A DNA stretch of 64,000 nucleotides from Chryseosolibacter histidinae (GTDB lineage: Bacteria > Bacteroidota > Bacteroidia > Cytophagales > Cyclobacteriaceae). The stretch is from assembly GCF_018598225.1 (NCBI RefSeq), contig NZ_JAHESF010000008.1, positions 62,001-126,000 of the forward strand. Reading direction: 5' to 3'. The position numbers and the translations under genes were made by a program. Shown one piece after another: positions 9,357-17,029 of the stretch (position 1 is its first letter; each line of letters begins with the position of its first letter). Under the pieces are notes generated by a model that saw only the letters and a program-made list of their open reading frames with translations, was not told where the DNA came from and did no database searches.

Positions 9357-10538
9357 ATGCAGAACCTGGAGCAAGAAATACACGCGCGTTTCACCCAACT
9401 ATTCAACAAAGAGCCTTTGCTGGTCCGCTCTCCGGGCAGGATCAACCTCATCGGCGAACATACCGATTACAACGACGGCTTTGTGATGCCGGCCGCCATC
9501 GATAAAGACATCATCTTTGCCATTGCACCTTCTGATAATGGTGAGTCGTACATTTATTCTGTCAAGTATGACGAGCGCATCAAGGTAGACCTGAAGTCGC
9601 CTGAGAAAGTAGAAGATCCGGCGTGGGCAAACTACCTGCTGGGTGTGCTGCACCAAATGGTTGAAGAAGGCATGCCGGTGAAACCTTTCAACTGCGTGTT
9701 CGGCGGCGAGGTACCGCTCGGAGCCGGGCTTTCATCTTCGGCAGCGCTGGAGTGTGGTTTTGCGTTCGCGCTAAATGAGTTGTTTGCATTGAAGATCCCC
9801 AAGATCAGGCTCGTGAAAATGGCGCAGTGGGCAGAGCATCATTACGCCGGTGTGAAATGCGGCATCATGGACCAGTTTGCCAGCGTGATGGGAAAAGAAG
9901 GGCACGTGATATTGCTGGATTGCCGCTCGCTGGAGTACCGGTACTCGCCCATGGACCTGAAAGATTTTATCATCGTGCTCTGCGACACCAAGGTGAAGCA
10001 CAAGCTGGTGGATTCTGAATACAATACGCGCAGGAACGAATGCGAGACGGGCGTGGCCATCCTGAAAAAATATTATCCTGAGATCACCAGCCTGCGCGAT
10101 GTGAAGCCTGAGATGCTGGAGAAACACAAAGCAGAGCTGCCCGGAAAAGTTTATAACCGCTGCACCTACGTGGTGAGTGAGATCAGGCGTGTACAACAAG
10201 CCAGCCGCGACCTCGATGCCGGCGACTTAGTTGCCTTCGGGAAGAAGATGTATGAAACCCACGAGGGGCTTTCAAAACTTTATGAAGTGAGCTGCAAGGA
10301 ACTGGATTTCCTGGTAGAGGAGTCGAAAAAGTTCGACAAAGTGTTGGGTGCCCGCATGATGGGCGGTGGCTTCGGGGGTTGCACCATCAACATCATCAAA
10401 AAAGATGCGGCTGACCGTTTCATCAGCCACCTTACAAAAGCTTACCGTGAAGCCTTCTCCATAGATATGCGCGCCTACAAGGTGTCGATCAGGGAAGGCA
10501 CCAGCGTGCTGTCTAAATCTCCAGCTTCTATCATTTAA
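9357..10538 (+). CDS. galK: Galactokinase
   Basis: This 393-residue GHMP-superfamily kinase phosphorylates galactose at C1 in the Leloir pathway. The galactokinase signature GRINLIGEHTDYN is at 27-39. The ATP-binding loop PLGAGLSSSAALE is at 120-132, and the catalytic Asp in CGIMDQFAS is at about 172. The third motif, MGGGFGGC, is near 335-342. The gene is followed after 18 nt by galM, so both probably share a transcript, and a strong terminator lies after galM. No galT or galE is in the window. Confidence 0.97.
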   Translation: MQNLEQEIHARFTQLFNKEPLLVRSPGRINLIGEHTDYNDGFVMPAAIDKDIIFAIAPSDNGESYIYSVKYDERIKVDLKSPEKVEDPAWANYLLGVLHQMVEEGMPVKPFNCVFGGEVPLGAGLSSSAALECGFAFALNELFALKIPKIRLVKMAQWAEHHYAGVKCGIMDQFASVMGKEGHVILLDCRSLEYRYSPMDLKDFIIVLCDTKVKHKLVDSEYNTRRNECETGVAILKKYYPEITSLRDVKPEMLEKHKAELPGKVYNRCTYVVSEIRRVQQASRDLDAGDLVAFGKKMYETHEGLSKLYEVSCKELDFLVEESKKFDKVLGARMMGGGFGGCTINIIKKDAADRFISHLTKAYREAFSIDMRAYKVSIREGTSVLSKSPASII

Positions 10539-10556
10539 TGACAAACCCAGGCCTCT

Positions 10557-11732
10557 ATGAAAAAACATCTATTGCTTGCCCTGTTCAGCGGGGCGCTCGG
10601 ATTATTGATGATCAACTGCAACCCTAAAACAGACCAGAGAACCATGACCGAATCTGTGCAAGTTCAGCCCAAAGGGACCATTACCGTAACAACCTTTGGA
10701 AAGTTGCCCGATGGCACCTCCATCCCGCAATACACCCTCACCAACAACCAGGGCATGACCATGAAGGTGATCGGCTACGGCGGCATCATCACCTCACTCA
10801 CGGCGCCCGACAAGAATGGAAAGCTCGAAGATGTTGTGCTCGGCTATGATTCACTGGAAGGTTATGTAGCAAAAAGTCCGTACTTCGGTGCGATCGTGGG
10901 CCGGTATGGCAACCGTATTGGCAAAGGGAAATTTACACTGGATGGAAAAACCTATACGCTTGCACAAAACAACAACGGCAACAGCCTTCATGGTGGCCCT
11001 GCCGGTTTTGACAAACGCGTGTGGACCATTGAAGCGTATCCGGTTGACAACGGCACGGCGATCAAGCTTACTTACCTGAGCAAAGACATGGAAGAAGGTT
11101 TCCCCGGCAACCTGCAGGCAGAGGTCATCTATCACCTCACCGACAAGAACGAGCTCAAGATCAGCTACAAGGCTACTACCGATAAAAAAACCATCGTTAA
11201 CCTGACTCAGCACACTTATTTCAACCTGAGCGGCAACACGAAGACCGATATCCTGCAGCACGAGCTCATGCTCAATGCCGATAAGTTTGTGCCTGTGGAT
11301 AAAACGTTGATCCCTACCGGCGAACTGAAAGATGTATCCGGAACACCTTTCGATTTTAAAACACCAACCGCGATCGGCGCACGTATCGACAAGGACGATG
11401 CGCAGCTGAAGGCCGGTGGTGGGTATGATCACTGCTGGGTACTGAACGGCCCTGATGACAGCCTGAAGCTGGCGGGAACACTGCACGATCCTGCTACCGG
11501 CAGGGTGATGAGCGTGCATACCACGGAACCCGGCGTTCAGTTTTACTCCGGAAATTTCCTCGACGGATCCATCACCGGCAAGTTCAACACTATTTATAAT
11601 AAACGTTACGGGCTTTGTCTCGAAACAGAACATTTTCCTGATTCTCCCAACCAGAAGAATTTTCCGAGCGTGGTGCTGAATCCTGGTGAGGTGTATCAGA
11701 CACAGACGGTGTATACGTTCTCGGTCAAGTAA
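10557..11732 (+). CDS. galM: Aldose 1-epimerase (mutarotase), lipoprotein form
   Basis: This 391-residue protein interconverts alpha and beta anomers of galactose and other aldoses. The first 21 residues are a lipoprotein signal ending MINC, so it acts in the envelope, while galK is cytoplasmic. The expected catalytic residues are present: His145 in SLHGG, His219 in QHTYFNLSG, and Glu356 in the CLETEHFPDSPN block. Envelope-located mutarotases are usual in Bacteroidota and fit release of galactose by secreted hydrolases such as the adjacent GH2 enzyme. Confidence 0.95.
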   Translation: MKKHLLLALFSGALGLLMINCNPKTDQRTMTESVQVQPKGTITVTTFGKLPDGTSIPQYTLTNNQGMTMKVIGYGGIITSLTAPDKNGKLEDVVLGYDSLEGYVAKSPYFGAIVGRYGNRIGKGKFTLDGKTYTLAQNNNGNSLHGGPAGFDKRVWTIEAYPVDNGTAIKLTYLSKDMEEGFPGNLQAEVIYHLTDKNELKISYKATTDKKTIVNLTQHTYFNLSGNTKTDILQHELMLNADKFVPVDKTLIPTGELKDVSGTPFDFKTPTAIGARIDKDDAQLKAGGGYDHCWVLNGPDDSLKLAGTLHDPATGRVMSVHTTEPGVQFYSGNFLDGSITGKFNTIYNKRYGLCLETEHFPDSPNQKNFPSVVLNPGEVYQTQTVYTFSVK

Positions 11733-11783
11733 CTCACCCGACTCGCTTCGCTCGTCACCCTCTCTACTTCGTAAAGAGGGTGT
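11733..11783. repeat. Palindromic repeat, family F, copy 1
   Basis: It begins at the galM stop and consists of ACCCGACTCGCTTCGCTCGT followed by a hairpin at 11756-11782 (CACCCTCT and AGAGGGTG arms with a TAC/GTA inner pair). Near-identical copies follow the stop codons at 54932 and 55917. Read on the opposite strand the unit encodes the peptide PSLRSREGDERSESG, a useful search string. Confidence 0.85.
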
Positions 11784-11818
11784 AGAACGCAGGGAACTCA
11801 CCTGCGTTCTTTTTTTTT
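11784..11818 (+). terminator. Intrinsic terminator of galK-galM
   Basis: A perfect 10-bp stem (AGAACGCAGG at 11784-11793 and CCTGCGTTCT at 11801-11810) encloses a 7-nt loop and is followed by eight T residues. It is one of the clearest rho-independent terminators in the window and lies directly after the family F repeat. Confidence 0.93.
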
Positions 11819-11929
11819 ATGCCTTTTTCAGAGGTCTATGACTCACCTCGTTCTGCTGCCAGACAGACGTTTGGTGACAAAATGTTCTGATGCGATATAG
11901 TTTTGTATTGGGATAAAGTTTCCGGTGCC

Positions 11930-12085
11930 GCTCCGAGGCCGCGGCGGGGGCCTCGTCATACGTCATGCGGACTCAACCCAACCCGCGCATGCCCTTGCCA
12001 GGCCGAAGGTTGGCTTATGTCCTCACGCCGTATGACTGAAGGTGCTTCGTTCGAGGTTCGGGCTTCGAGACGTGAGGTCATGGGG
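11930..12085. repeat. GC-rich structured block with nested inverted repeats
   Basis: GTCATACG at 11955-11962 pairs with CGTATGAC at 12029-12036. The stem continues inward (11963-11972 with 12019-12028) with a few mismatches, and CAACC near 11974-11983 can pair with GGTTG near 12008-12012 inside the loop. To the right lie the TTCGAGG/TTCGGGC/TTCGAGA words (12050-12071), like the word arrays of the other intergenic elements. It may be a repeat element or a structured RNA; no known RNA family is recognised. Confidence 0.45.
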
Positions 12086-12212
12086 ATTATTCACCGTCGG
12101 TAAAACTTTTTGAAAGACGTGTGAAAAAATCATCAGTGGTTTCTAACTTCCGCTGCGCTACGGACTTACTCAACAGCCGGAGCGTGAAGATCAATCTAAA
12201 CTGAATAACCAC

Positions 12213-14054
12213 ATGAAGAGACTGACACTGCTGGGAGCGTTATGCTGCCTTGTTTGTTTTACTGATGCACAACCCCAGGGCTGGAAGGTTGTTGAAGGAA
12301 AGATCACCACCCCCTGGGCTGCGCAGGTGAACGCCGCCAATCCCTTGCCTGAATATCCGCGGCCTCAGCTGGTGCGTTCGGTATGGATGAACCTGAATGG
12401 GCTGTGGGACTTTGCCATCAGGCCCGAAGCGGAGAATATACCTTCGGCTTTTGAAGCGAAGATCCTGGTGCCCTTCGCTGTTGAATCGGCTTTGTCAGGC
12501 GCAGGCAAGACCGTTGGAAAAGACAACCGCCTGTGGTATAAAAGGTCTTTCACACTTTCTTCCGATTTTAAAAACAAAAATGTGCTGCTGCATTTCGGCG
12601 CGGTAGACTGGAAGTGCGATGTGTTTGTGAATGGAAAAGCGGCGGGTTCTCACCAAGGTGGCTACGATCCTTTTTCTTTCGATATCACTGCATTGCTGAA
12701 AAAGTCTGGCGCGCAGGAGATCGTTGTCAGCGTCTGGGACCCTTCTGACGACGGCCCGCAGCCGAGAGGTAAACAGATCAAAAATCCACGCAGCATCTGG
12801 TATACACCCGTTACCGGCATCTGGCAAACAGTATGGGCAGAGGCCGTTCCCAAGACCTACATTGAGTCGACCCGGCATACACCCGACATCGACAAGCAAA
12901 CACTTACGGTGAAAGCTGTGGTGAAAGAGTTTCAGCCCGGCGACAAACTTCATGTGAGCGCATGGGACGGTACCCGGAAAATTGCCGAACAAGAAGTAAG
13001 CGGAGATGAGGCCGTGCTTCAGATCAAGGATGCGAAATTATGGTCGCCTGCCAATCCGTTCCTCTATGACCTCACCGTTGCCGTGGTGCGCAAGGGCAAA
13101 CGCATCGATGAAGTGAAGAGCTACTTCGGCATGCGTAAGATCTCCATGGTGACAGACCAGCAGGGTGTACAGCGTATGTTGCTGAACAACAAATTCGTCT
13201 TCCAGTACGGTCCGCTCGACCAGGGCTGGTGGCCCGACGGATTGTACACAGCGCCCACAGACGAAGCGTTGAAATTCGACATCGAAAAAACCAAAGAGAT
13301 GGGTTTCAACATGATCCGCAAGCATGTAAAGGTTGAGCCCGCACGGTGGTATTTTCATTGCGACAAACTCGGCATGCTGGTATGGCAGGATATGCCCAGC
13401 GGCGACATGGGCAATCATTGGGAGCCCCGGCCCGCCATCATCGGTCTTGCTACCGACAAAGCGCGCACAGCAGAATCGGAGAAGATCTTCAGAACCGAAT
13501 GGAAAGCCATTATCGACTCAAAGATCAACTTCCCATGCATCGTAGTGTGGGTTCCTTTCAACGAAGGCTGGGGCCAGTTCAAAACGGAAGAGATCACACA
13601 ATGGACGATGGACTATGACCCCTCCCGGTTAGTGAACCCGGCAAGCGGAGGAAACTTTGTGACGACCGGGCATATCATGGACTTGCACAACTATCCCGCG
13701 CCCTGCATGCCCGATCCTAAACTTTTCGGGAAGCAGCAGATCATCGTACTTGGCGAATTTGGTGGATTAGGATTACCACTGGAAGGTCACACCTGGCAGG
13801 AAAAGAACAACTGGGGCTACCAGAGCTTCCCTAACAAAACAGAGCTGTTAAGTAAATACAAGTCGTTCATCGATAAGATGCCTGACCTGATCAAGGTTGG
13901 ACTTTCGGCCGCCGTATATACGCAGACAACCGATGTTGAGATAGAAGTGAACGGCTTGATGACGTATGACCGCAAGGTGGTGAAAATGCCGGAAGCAGAA
14001 CTTGCTACCGCACATAAGCAATTGTATGACCCGTCGCTTGTAAAATTAAAATAA
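12213..14054 (+). CDS. Secreted glycoside hydrolase family 2 enzyme
   Basis: A 613-residue protein with a signal peptide (about 1-19). It has the GH2 order: jelly-roll sugar-binding domain (about 45-215, with LNGLWDFAIRP), Ig-like domain (about 220-310), and TIM barrel. The acid/base is Glu451 in PFNEGWG and the nucleophile is Glu515 in VLGEFGG, both intact. GH2 covers beta-galactosidases, beta-glucuronidases and beta-mannosidases. Proximity to galK and galM favours a beta-galactosidase-like role, but the sequence does not decide the substrate. It is monocistronic with its own terminator. Confidence 0.92.
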   Translation: MKRLTLLGALCCLVCFTDAQPQGWKVVEGKITTPWAAQVNAANPLPEYPRPQLVRSVWMNLNGLWDFAIRPEAENIPSAFEAKILVPFAVESALSGAGKTVGKDNRLWYKRSFTLSSDFKNKNVLLHFGAVDWKCDVFVNGKAAGSHQGGYDPFSFDITALLKKSGAQEIVVSVWDPSDDGPQPRGKQIKNPRSIWYTPVTGIWQTVWAEAVPKTYIESTRHTPDIDKQTLTVKAVVKEFQPGDKLHVSAWDGTRKIAEQEVSGDEAVLQIKDAKLWSPANPFLYDLTVAVVRKGKRIDEVKSYFGMRKISMVTDQQGVQRMLLNNKFVFQYGPLDQGWWPDGLYTAPTDEALKFDIEKTKEMGFNMIRKHVKVEPARWYFHCDKLGMLVWQDMPSGDMGNHWEPRPAIIGLATDKARTAESEKIFRTEWKAIIDSKINFPCIVVWVPFNEGWGQFKTEEITQWTMDYDPSRLVNPASGGNFVTTGHIMDLHNYPAPCMPDPKLFGKQQIIVLGEFGGLGLPLEGHTWQEKNNWGYQSFPNKTELLSKYKSFIDKMPDLIKVGLSAAVYTQTTDVEIEVNGLMTYDRKVVKMPEAELATAHKQLYDPSLVKLK

Positions 14055-14609
14055 CGGGCAGGCATAAAAAAAGAAGAAGCTTCCGTTAAGAAGCTTCTCT
14101 TTGATCTCCTTTGACGCTTTCGCCGGTATGACCCGGAAGAAGCTTTGAATGTTCAATTCCGTTAGAAATTAAATACTCAGAGAAAGAAGACTGAAGTATT
14201 AATATAAAACGCTGTGCCAACCTTGCGCGCTGAGTTTTCTATGGTGCGGAAGGCGTCTCAATGCCTGTTTTGTTTCACAACGGGGATATGTTTTCTCAAA
14301 AAATGTAGAGCAGCTGTGAAACCCATGGCCCATAGTCCAGGAATTATATGACTCAACAATATGGGTACATTTCTAATAGGTACCACTGTTCGTCTGGTGT
14401 CTTTGAACCGGAGGAAACTTGCATCATGTCCGGTAAAAAACGTTCTATTTGTCTGTCAGAACTGAAATTTTTTCATAAACCGCCGACAGCCTGGCAGGAC
14501 TGATCGGACAAATTTATCGTCGCCCTGCGCTGGCCGCAACCTCGGGGGCGTTTTGCATAGTTCTTGCGTCGGCGGCAGCTGACATTTTTCTCTTACAATC
14601 ACTAAGGCC
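14055..14609. other. Gene-free region of 555 bp upstream of the stress-related cluster
   Basis: Apart from the GH2 terminator no gene is seen. A CCATGGCCCATAGTCC word at about 14322-14337 resembles one arm of the family D element at 47261. The final 150 bp is GC-rich and is presumably the control region of the lipoprotein-Hsp20-antiporter group. I find no convincing consensus promoter. Confidence 0.45.
14072..14103 (+). terminator. Terminator after the GH2 gene
   Basis: AGAAGCTT and AAGCTTCT form an 8-bp stem about 20 nt past the GH2 stop, flanked by an A-run and followed by CTTT. The T-tract is short, so efficiency is uncertain. Confidence 0.65.
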
Positions 14610-15200
14610 ATGAACTTACAATTGAAAAGCAATGGTCTTTCTGCCAGGCGGAGGACTATTGACAAAATCAAAAAGATCATTTCCAGTATCAGCAATCTTG
14701 CAAAGTGGCGCTCACTGCTGGTGCTTTTAGCAACAACATCCCTCATGATCTCTTCGTGTCATGAGAAAACCAACGGACAGGATAACCGCAATCTTCAAAA
14801 AGATCAGGCGTCGGTTGCACAGGATAGCCTGAACAAACCGAAGGTCAATATCAAGGTGAACAGGCGTTACGACGATAAAGGCAATCTCATAGGCTTCGAT
14901 TCCACTTACTCTTCGTTCTACTCCAATGTGAAAGGCGATACCTCAAAAATGGACAGCCTGATGGGCCGTTTTGACCGTTATTTTAACAGCAACCACTCGT
15001 CACTCTTTGACCGCCAGTTCAACTCTTTGTTTTTCACCGACTCACTTCGGTACCCGGATTTCTTTCATCACGATTTTTTTATGAAACGATATGAAATGAA
15101 CGACGATTATTTAAAGGGAATGATGCACAGAATGGATTCCATCAAAAACCGCTTCTACCAGGATCTTCACAAGAAGCCAGATAACTCAAAAGAGCTTTAA
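14610..15200 (+). CDS. Small lipoprotein of unknown function
   Basis: This 196-residue protein carries a lipoprotein signal ending LMISSC (Cys50). The n-region before the hydrophobic stretch is unusually long and basic (about 33 residues), yet no other start fits. The mature part is polar and rich in Asp, Ser, Phe and Tyr, with short helical repeats such as SKMDSLMGRFDRYFNS and DYLKGMMHRMDSIKNRFYQ. I do not recognise the family. It sits 82 nt before Hsp20 on the same strand, so an envelope-stress role is possible but inferred only from position. Confidence 0.65.
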   Translation: MNLQLKSNGLSARRRTIDKIKKIISSISNLAKWRSLLVLLATTSLMISSCHEKTNGQDNRNLQKDQASVAQDSLNKPKVNIKVNRRYDDKGNLIGFDSTYSSFYSNVKGDTSKMDSLMGRFDRYFNSNHSSLFDRQFNSLFFTDSLRYPDFFHHDFFMKRYEMNDDYLKGMMHRMDSIKNRFYQDLHKKPDNSKEL

Positions 15201-15270
15201 TGGTCGTCGGGGACAAAGAATTCACGTTATGAAAATATTGAGACCTAAAATAATGTTTAACAAATTCAGA

Positions 15271-15278
15271 AAAGGAGG
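15271..15278 (+). promoter_or_regulatory. Shine-Dalgarno-like site that sets the Hsp20 start
   Basis: AAAGGAGG ends 4 nt before the ATG at 15283. Strong Shine-Dalgarno sites are rare in Bacteroidota, and this one selects 15283 over an in-frame ATG at 15229. Confidence 0.7.
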
Positions 15279-15282
15279 ATCT

Positions 15283-15741
15283 ATGAAAACGTTAGTCAGA
15301 ACAAACGGAAGCTTATTCCCATCCATGCCGTCTTTGTTGAACGATTTTTTCACAGACGACTGGTTTAATTCATCGCTGGCCAACTGGAAGTCGTCAGGGG
15401 CCACGCTTCCGGCAGTGAACGTGAAGGAGACCAACGATGATTTCCGGATCGAAGTAGCAGCGCCGGGCATGAAGCGCGATGACTTCAAAGTTGAATTGGA
15501 CAACCACATTCTTACCATTTCATCGCAACGTGAAGACCAGCGCGAAGAAAAAGACGAGCATGTCGACTATACCCGCCGCGAGTTCAGCTACCAGTCGTTC
15601 CAGCGTAGTTTCACTTTACCCGAAGGCAAGGTAGAAGGTGAAAAGATCGCGGCCAGGTATGTGGATGGCATCCTGTACATCACAGTGCCAAAGAAAGAAG
15701 AGGCCAAGGTCAAGCCCGCCAAGCAGATCGCAGTGTCTTAA
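15283..15741 (+). CDS. Hsp20/alpha-crystallin small heat-shock protein
   Basis: A 152-residue ATP-independent holdase. The N-terminal arm (TNGSLFPSMPSLLNDFF) is typical of Bacteroidota Hsp20. The alpha-crystallin domain spans about residues 45-140 (AVNVKETNDDFRIEVAAPGMKRDDFKV, then DGILYITVPKK), and the tail ends in AKQIAVS. The upstream in-frame ATG would add 18 basic residues not typical of the family, and the strong ribosome-binding site favours 15283. It lies between a lipoprotein gene and a cation/proton antiporter gene on the same strand. Confidence 0.95.
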   Translation: MKTLVRTNGSLFPSMPSLLNDFFTDDWFNSSLANWKSSGATLPAVNVKETNDDFRIEVAAPGMKRDDFKVELDNHILTISSQREDQREEKDEHVDYTRREFSYQSFQRSFTLPEGKVEGEKIAARYVDGILYITVPKKEEAKVKPAKQIAVS

Positions 15742-15803
15742 GGAGAGGCGGGGTTACCCGCCTTTCGCTAATATCATTTTTTACCGGATAATCGAAGCAC
15801 TTT

Positions 15804-17027
15804 TTGATACTTGCATATTTCGATTCTCAAACATTATTACAAAGCATCGCAGGAATGCTGCTCAGCATCCTCTTGCTAAGCTGGTTATTAAAACGGTTCC
15901 GGCAGCCATACTTTGTTGCCTATATTCTTGCCGGCATTCTGCTGGGGCCCCATTGCCTGAAGCTCTTTACAGATGTGCATACCATAGCGCAGATCGGCTC
16001 GTTAGGCCTCATCATTCAGATGTTCTTTATCGGCGCAGAGATTGAAGTGCCTTCATTGATAAAGAATATAAAAACACTGACGATCGGAACAGCCGTGCAG
16101 CTTCTGCTGAGCATGGCATTCATATTACTGGTGGGCAGCCAGCTGGAGTGGTCTTCCGCCAAAATTGTACTGTTCGGTTTTATCGTCAGCCTCAGCAGCT
16201 CGGCTATCATCCTGGAGTATCTTCACAAGAACAAAGAGATCCATACCCGGCTGGGTACCATCACCACAGGCATATTGATCCTGCAGGACTTTCTGATCGT
16301 ACCCATGATCATGGTATTGAATTTCCTCGGGAAAGGCGAGTCAGATCCGTCAGCGCTCATCATCGGATCGATCGTAACGATCCTCTTCGTGCTCTTCTTA
16401 CGTAACGTCGTTCTAAAGAAAAGTATCCGTCTTCCTTTCGCCGCCGATTTTCAACCAGATCATGAGCTGCAGGTCTTCATAGGACTTTCATTGTGTTTCG
16501 GCTTTGCCTGGATAACCAGCCTGCTCCACCTGTCCGCGGCCCTGGGAGCCATGTTTGCCGGCATGACCATCTCGCAAACAAGATCCACCCGGTGGTTGGA
16601 CAGAAGCCTGGTACCCTTCAGGATCTTTTTCCTTTCCCTTTTCTTTTTCTCGGTAGGGCTTCAGATTGACGTTCATTTTGTGAGTGACAATTTTTCACTG
16701 ATCATGACATTGGTATTGTCGATACTGCTGATCAACAGCGGCATTAACACACTTGTATTCCGTTTGCTGCGAGAGACCTGGAAGAACAGCGTCTATGCGG
16801 GTGCCCTGCTTTCACAGATCGGTGAATTCAGTCTGATACTTTGCATTGTAGCAAAAGAGCTCAAGCTGGTGGATGACTTTTCGTTCCAGCTCACGCTGGC
16901 GGTTATCTCCATTACCATGCTGCTGACATCCGCATGGATAGGGATCATCCGTGCATTTCTGTTCCGCGGACCCGGCGAAGCGACAGCCACGGATGTAGCC
17001 GAGGAAAACCTGCACGCCAAACTTTAA
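15804..17027 (+). CDS. CPA2-family monovalent cation/proton antiporter
   Basis: A 407-residue integral membrane protein of the KefB/CPA2 type with about 12-13 membrane segments. Landmarks are RQPYFVAYILAGILLGP, the FIGAEIEV helix, and ILILQDFLIVP, which carries the conserved Asp of the ion site. The C-terminal TrkA-N (RCK) domain of KefB/KefC is absent, so this is a membrane-domain-only form. The start appears to be TTG at 15804, since the next Met lies within the first helix. Its stop is 2 nt from that of the convergent GH78 gene. Confidence 0.88.
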   Translation: MILAYFDSQTLLQSIAGMLLSILLLSWLLKRFRQPYFVAYILAGILLGPHCLKLFTDVHTIAQIGSLGLIIQMFFIGAEIEVPSLIKNIKTLTIGTAVQLLLSMAFILLVGSQLEWSSAKIVLFGFIVSLSSSAIILEYLHKNKEIHTRLGTITTGILILQDFLIVPMIMVLNFLGKGESDPSALIIGSIVTILFVLFLRNVVLKKSIRLPFAADFQPDHELQVFIGLSLCFGFAWITSLLHLSAALGAMFAGMTISQTRSTRWLDRSLVPFRIFFLSLFFFSVGLQIDVHFVSDNFSLIMTLVLSILLINSGINTLVFRLLRETWKNSVYAGALLSQIGEFSLILCIVAKELKLVDDFSFQLTLAVISITMLLTSAWIGIIRAFLFRGPGEATATDVAEENLHAKL

Positions 17028-17029
17028 GT

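Larger units (their letters stand above)
11733..12212. other. Intergenic region of 480 bp between galM and GH2
   Basis: It contains the family F repeat, the galM terminator and a GC-rich structured block at 11930-12085. A 66-codon open frame at 11903-12103 runs through the structured block and shows no protein-like features. Confidence 0.6.

Noticed and set aside
10851-11801. Open frame of 316 codons antisense to galM
   Set aside because: galM has all its catalytic motifs in the other direction. This frame begins in the family F repeat and lacks protein character.
11903-12103. Possible 66-residue protein in the galM-GH2 gap
   Set aside because: It reads through the structured GC-rich block; Arg/Pro/Gly-rich sequence without a recognisable start context.
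14500-14609. Sigma-54 promoter upstream of the lipoprotein/Hsp20 group
   Set aside because: A GG/GC pair is present but the spacing is one base short of the required GG-N10-GC, so I do not call it.
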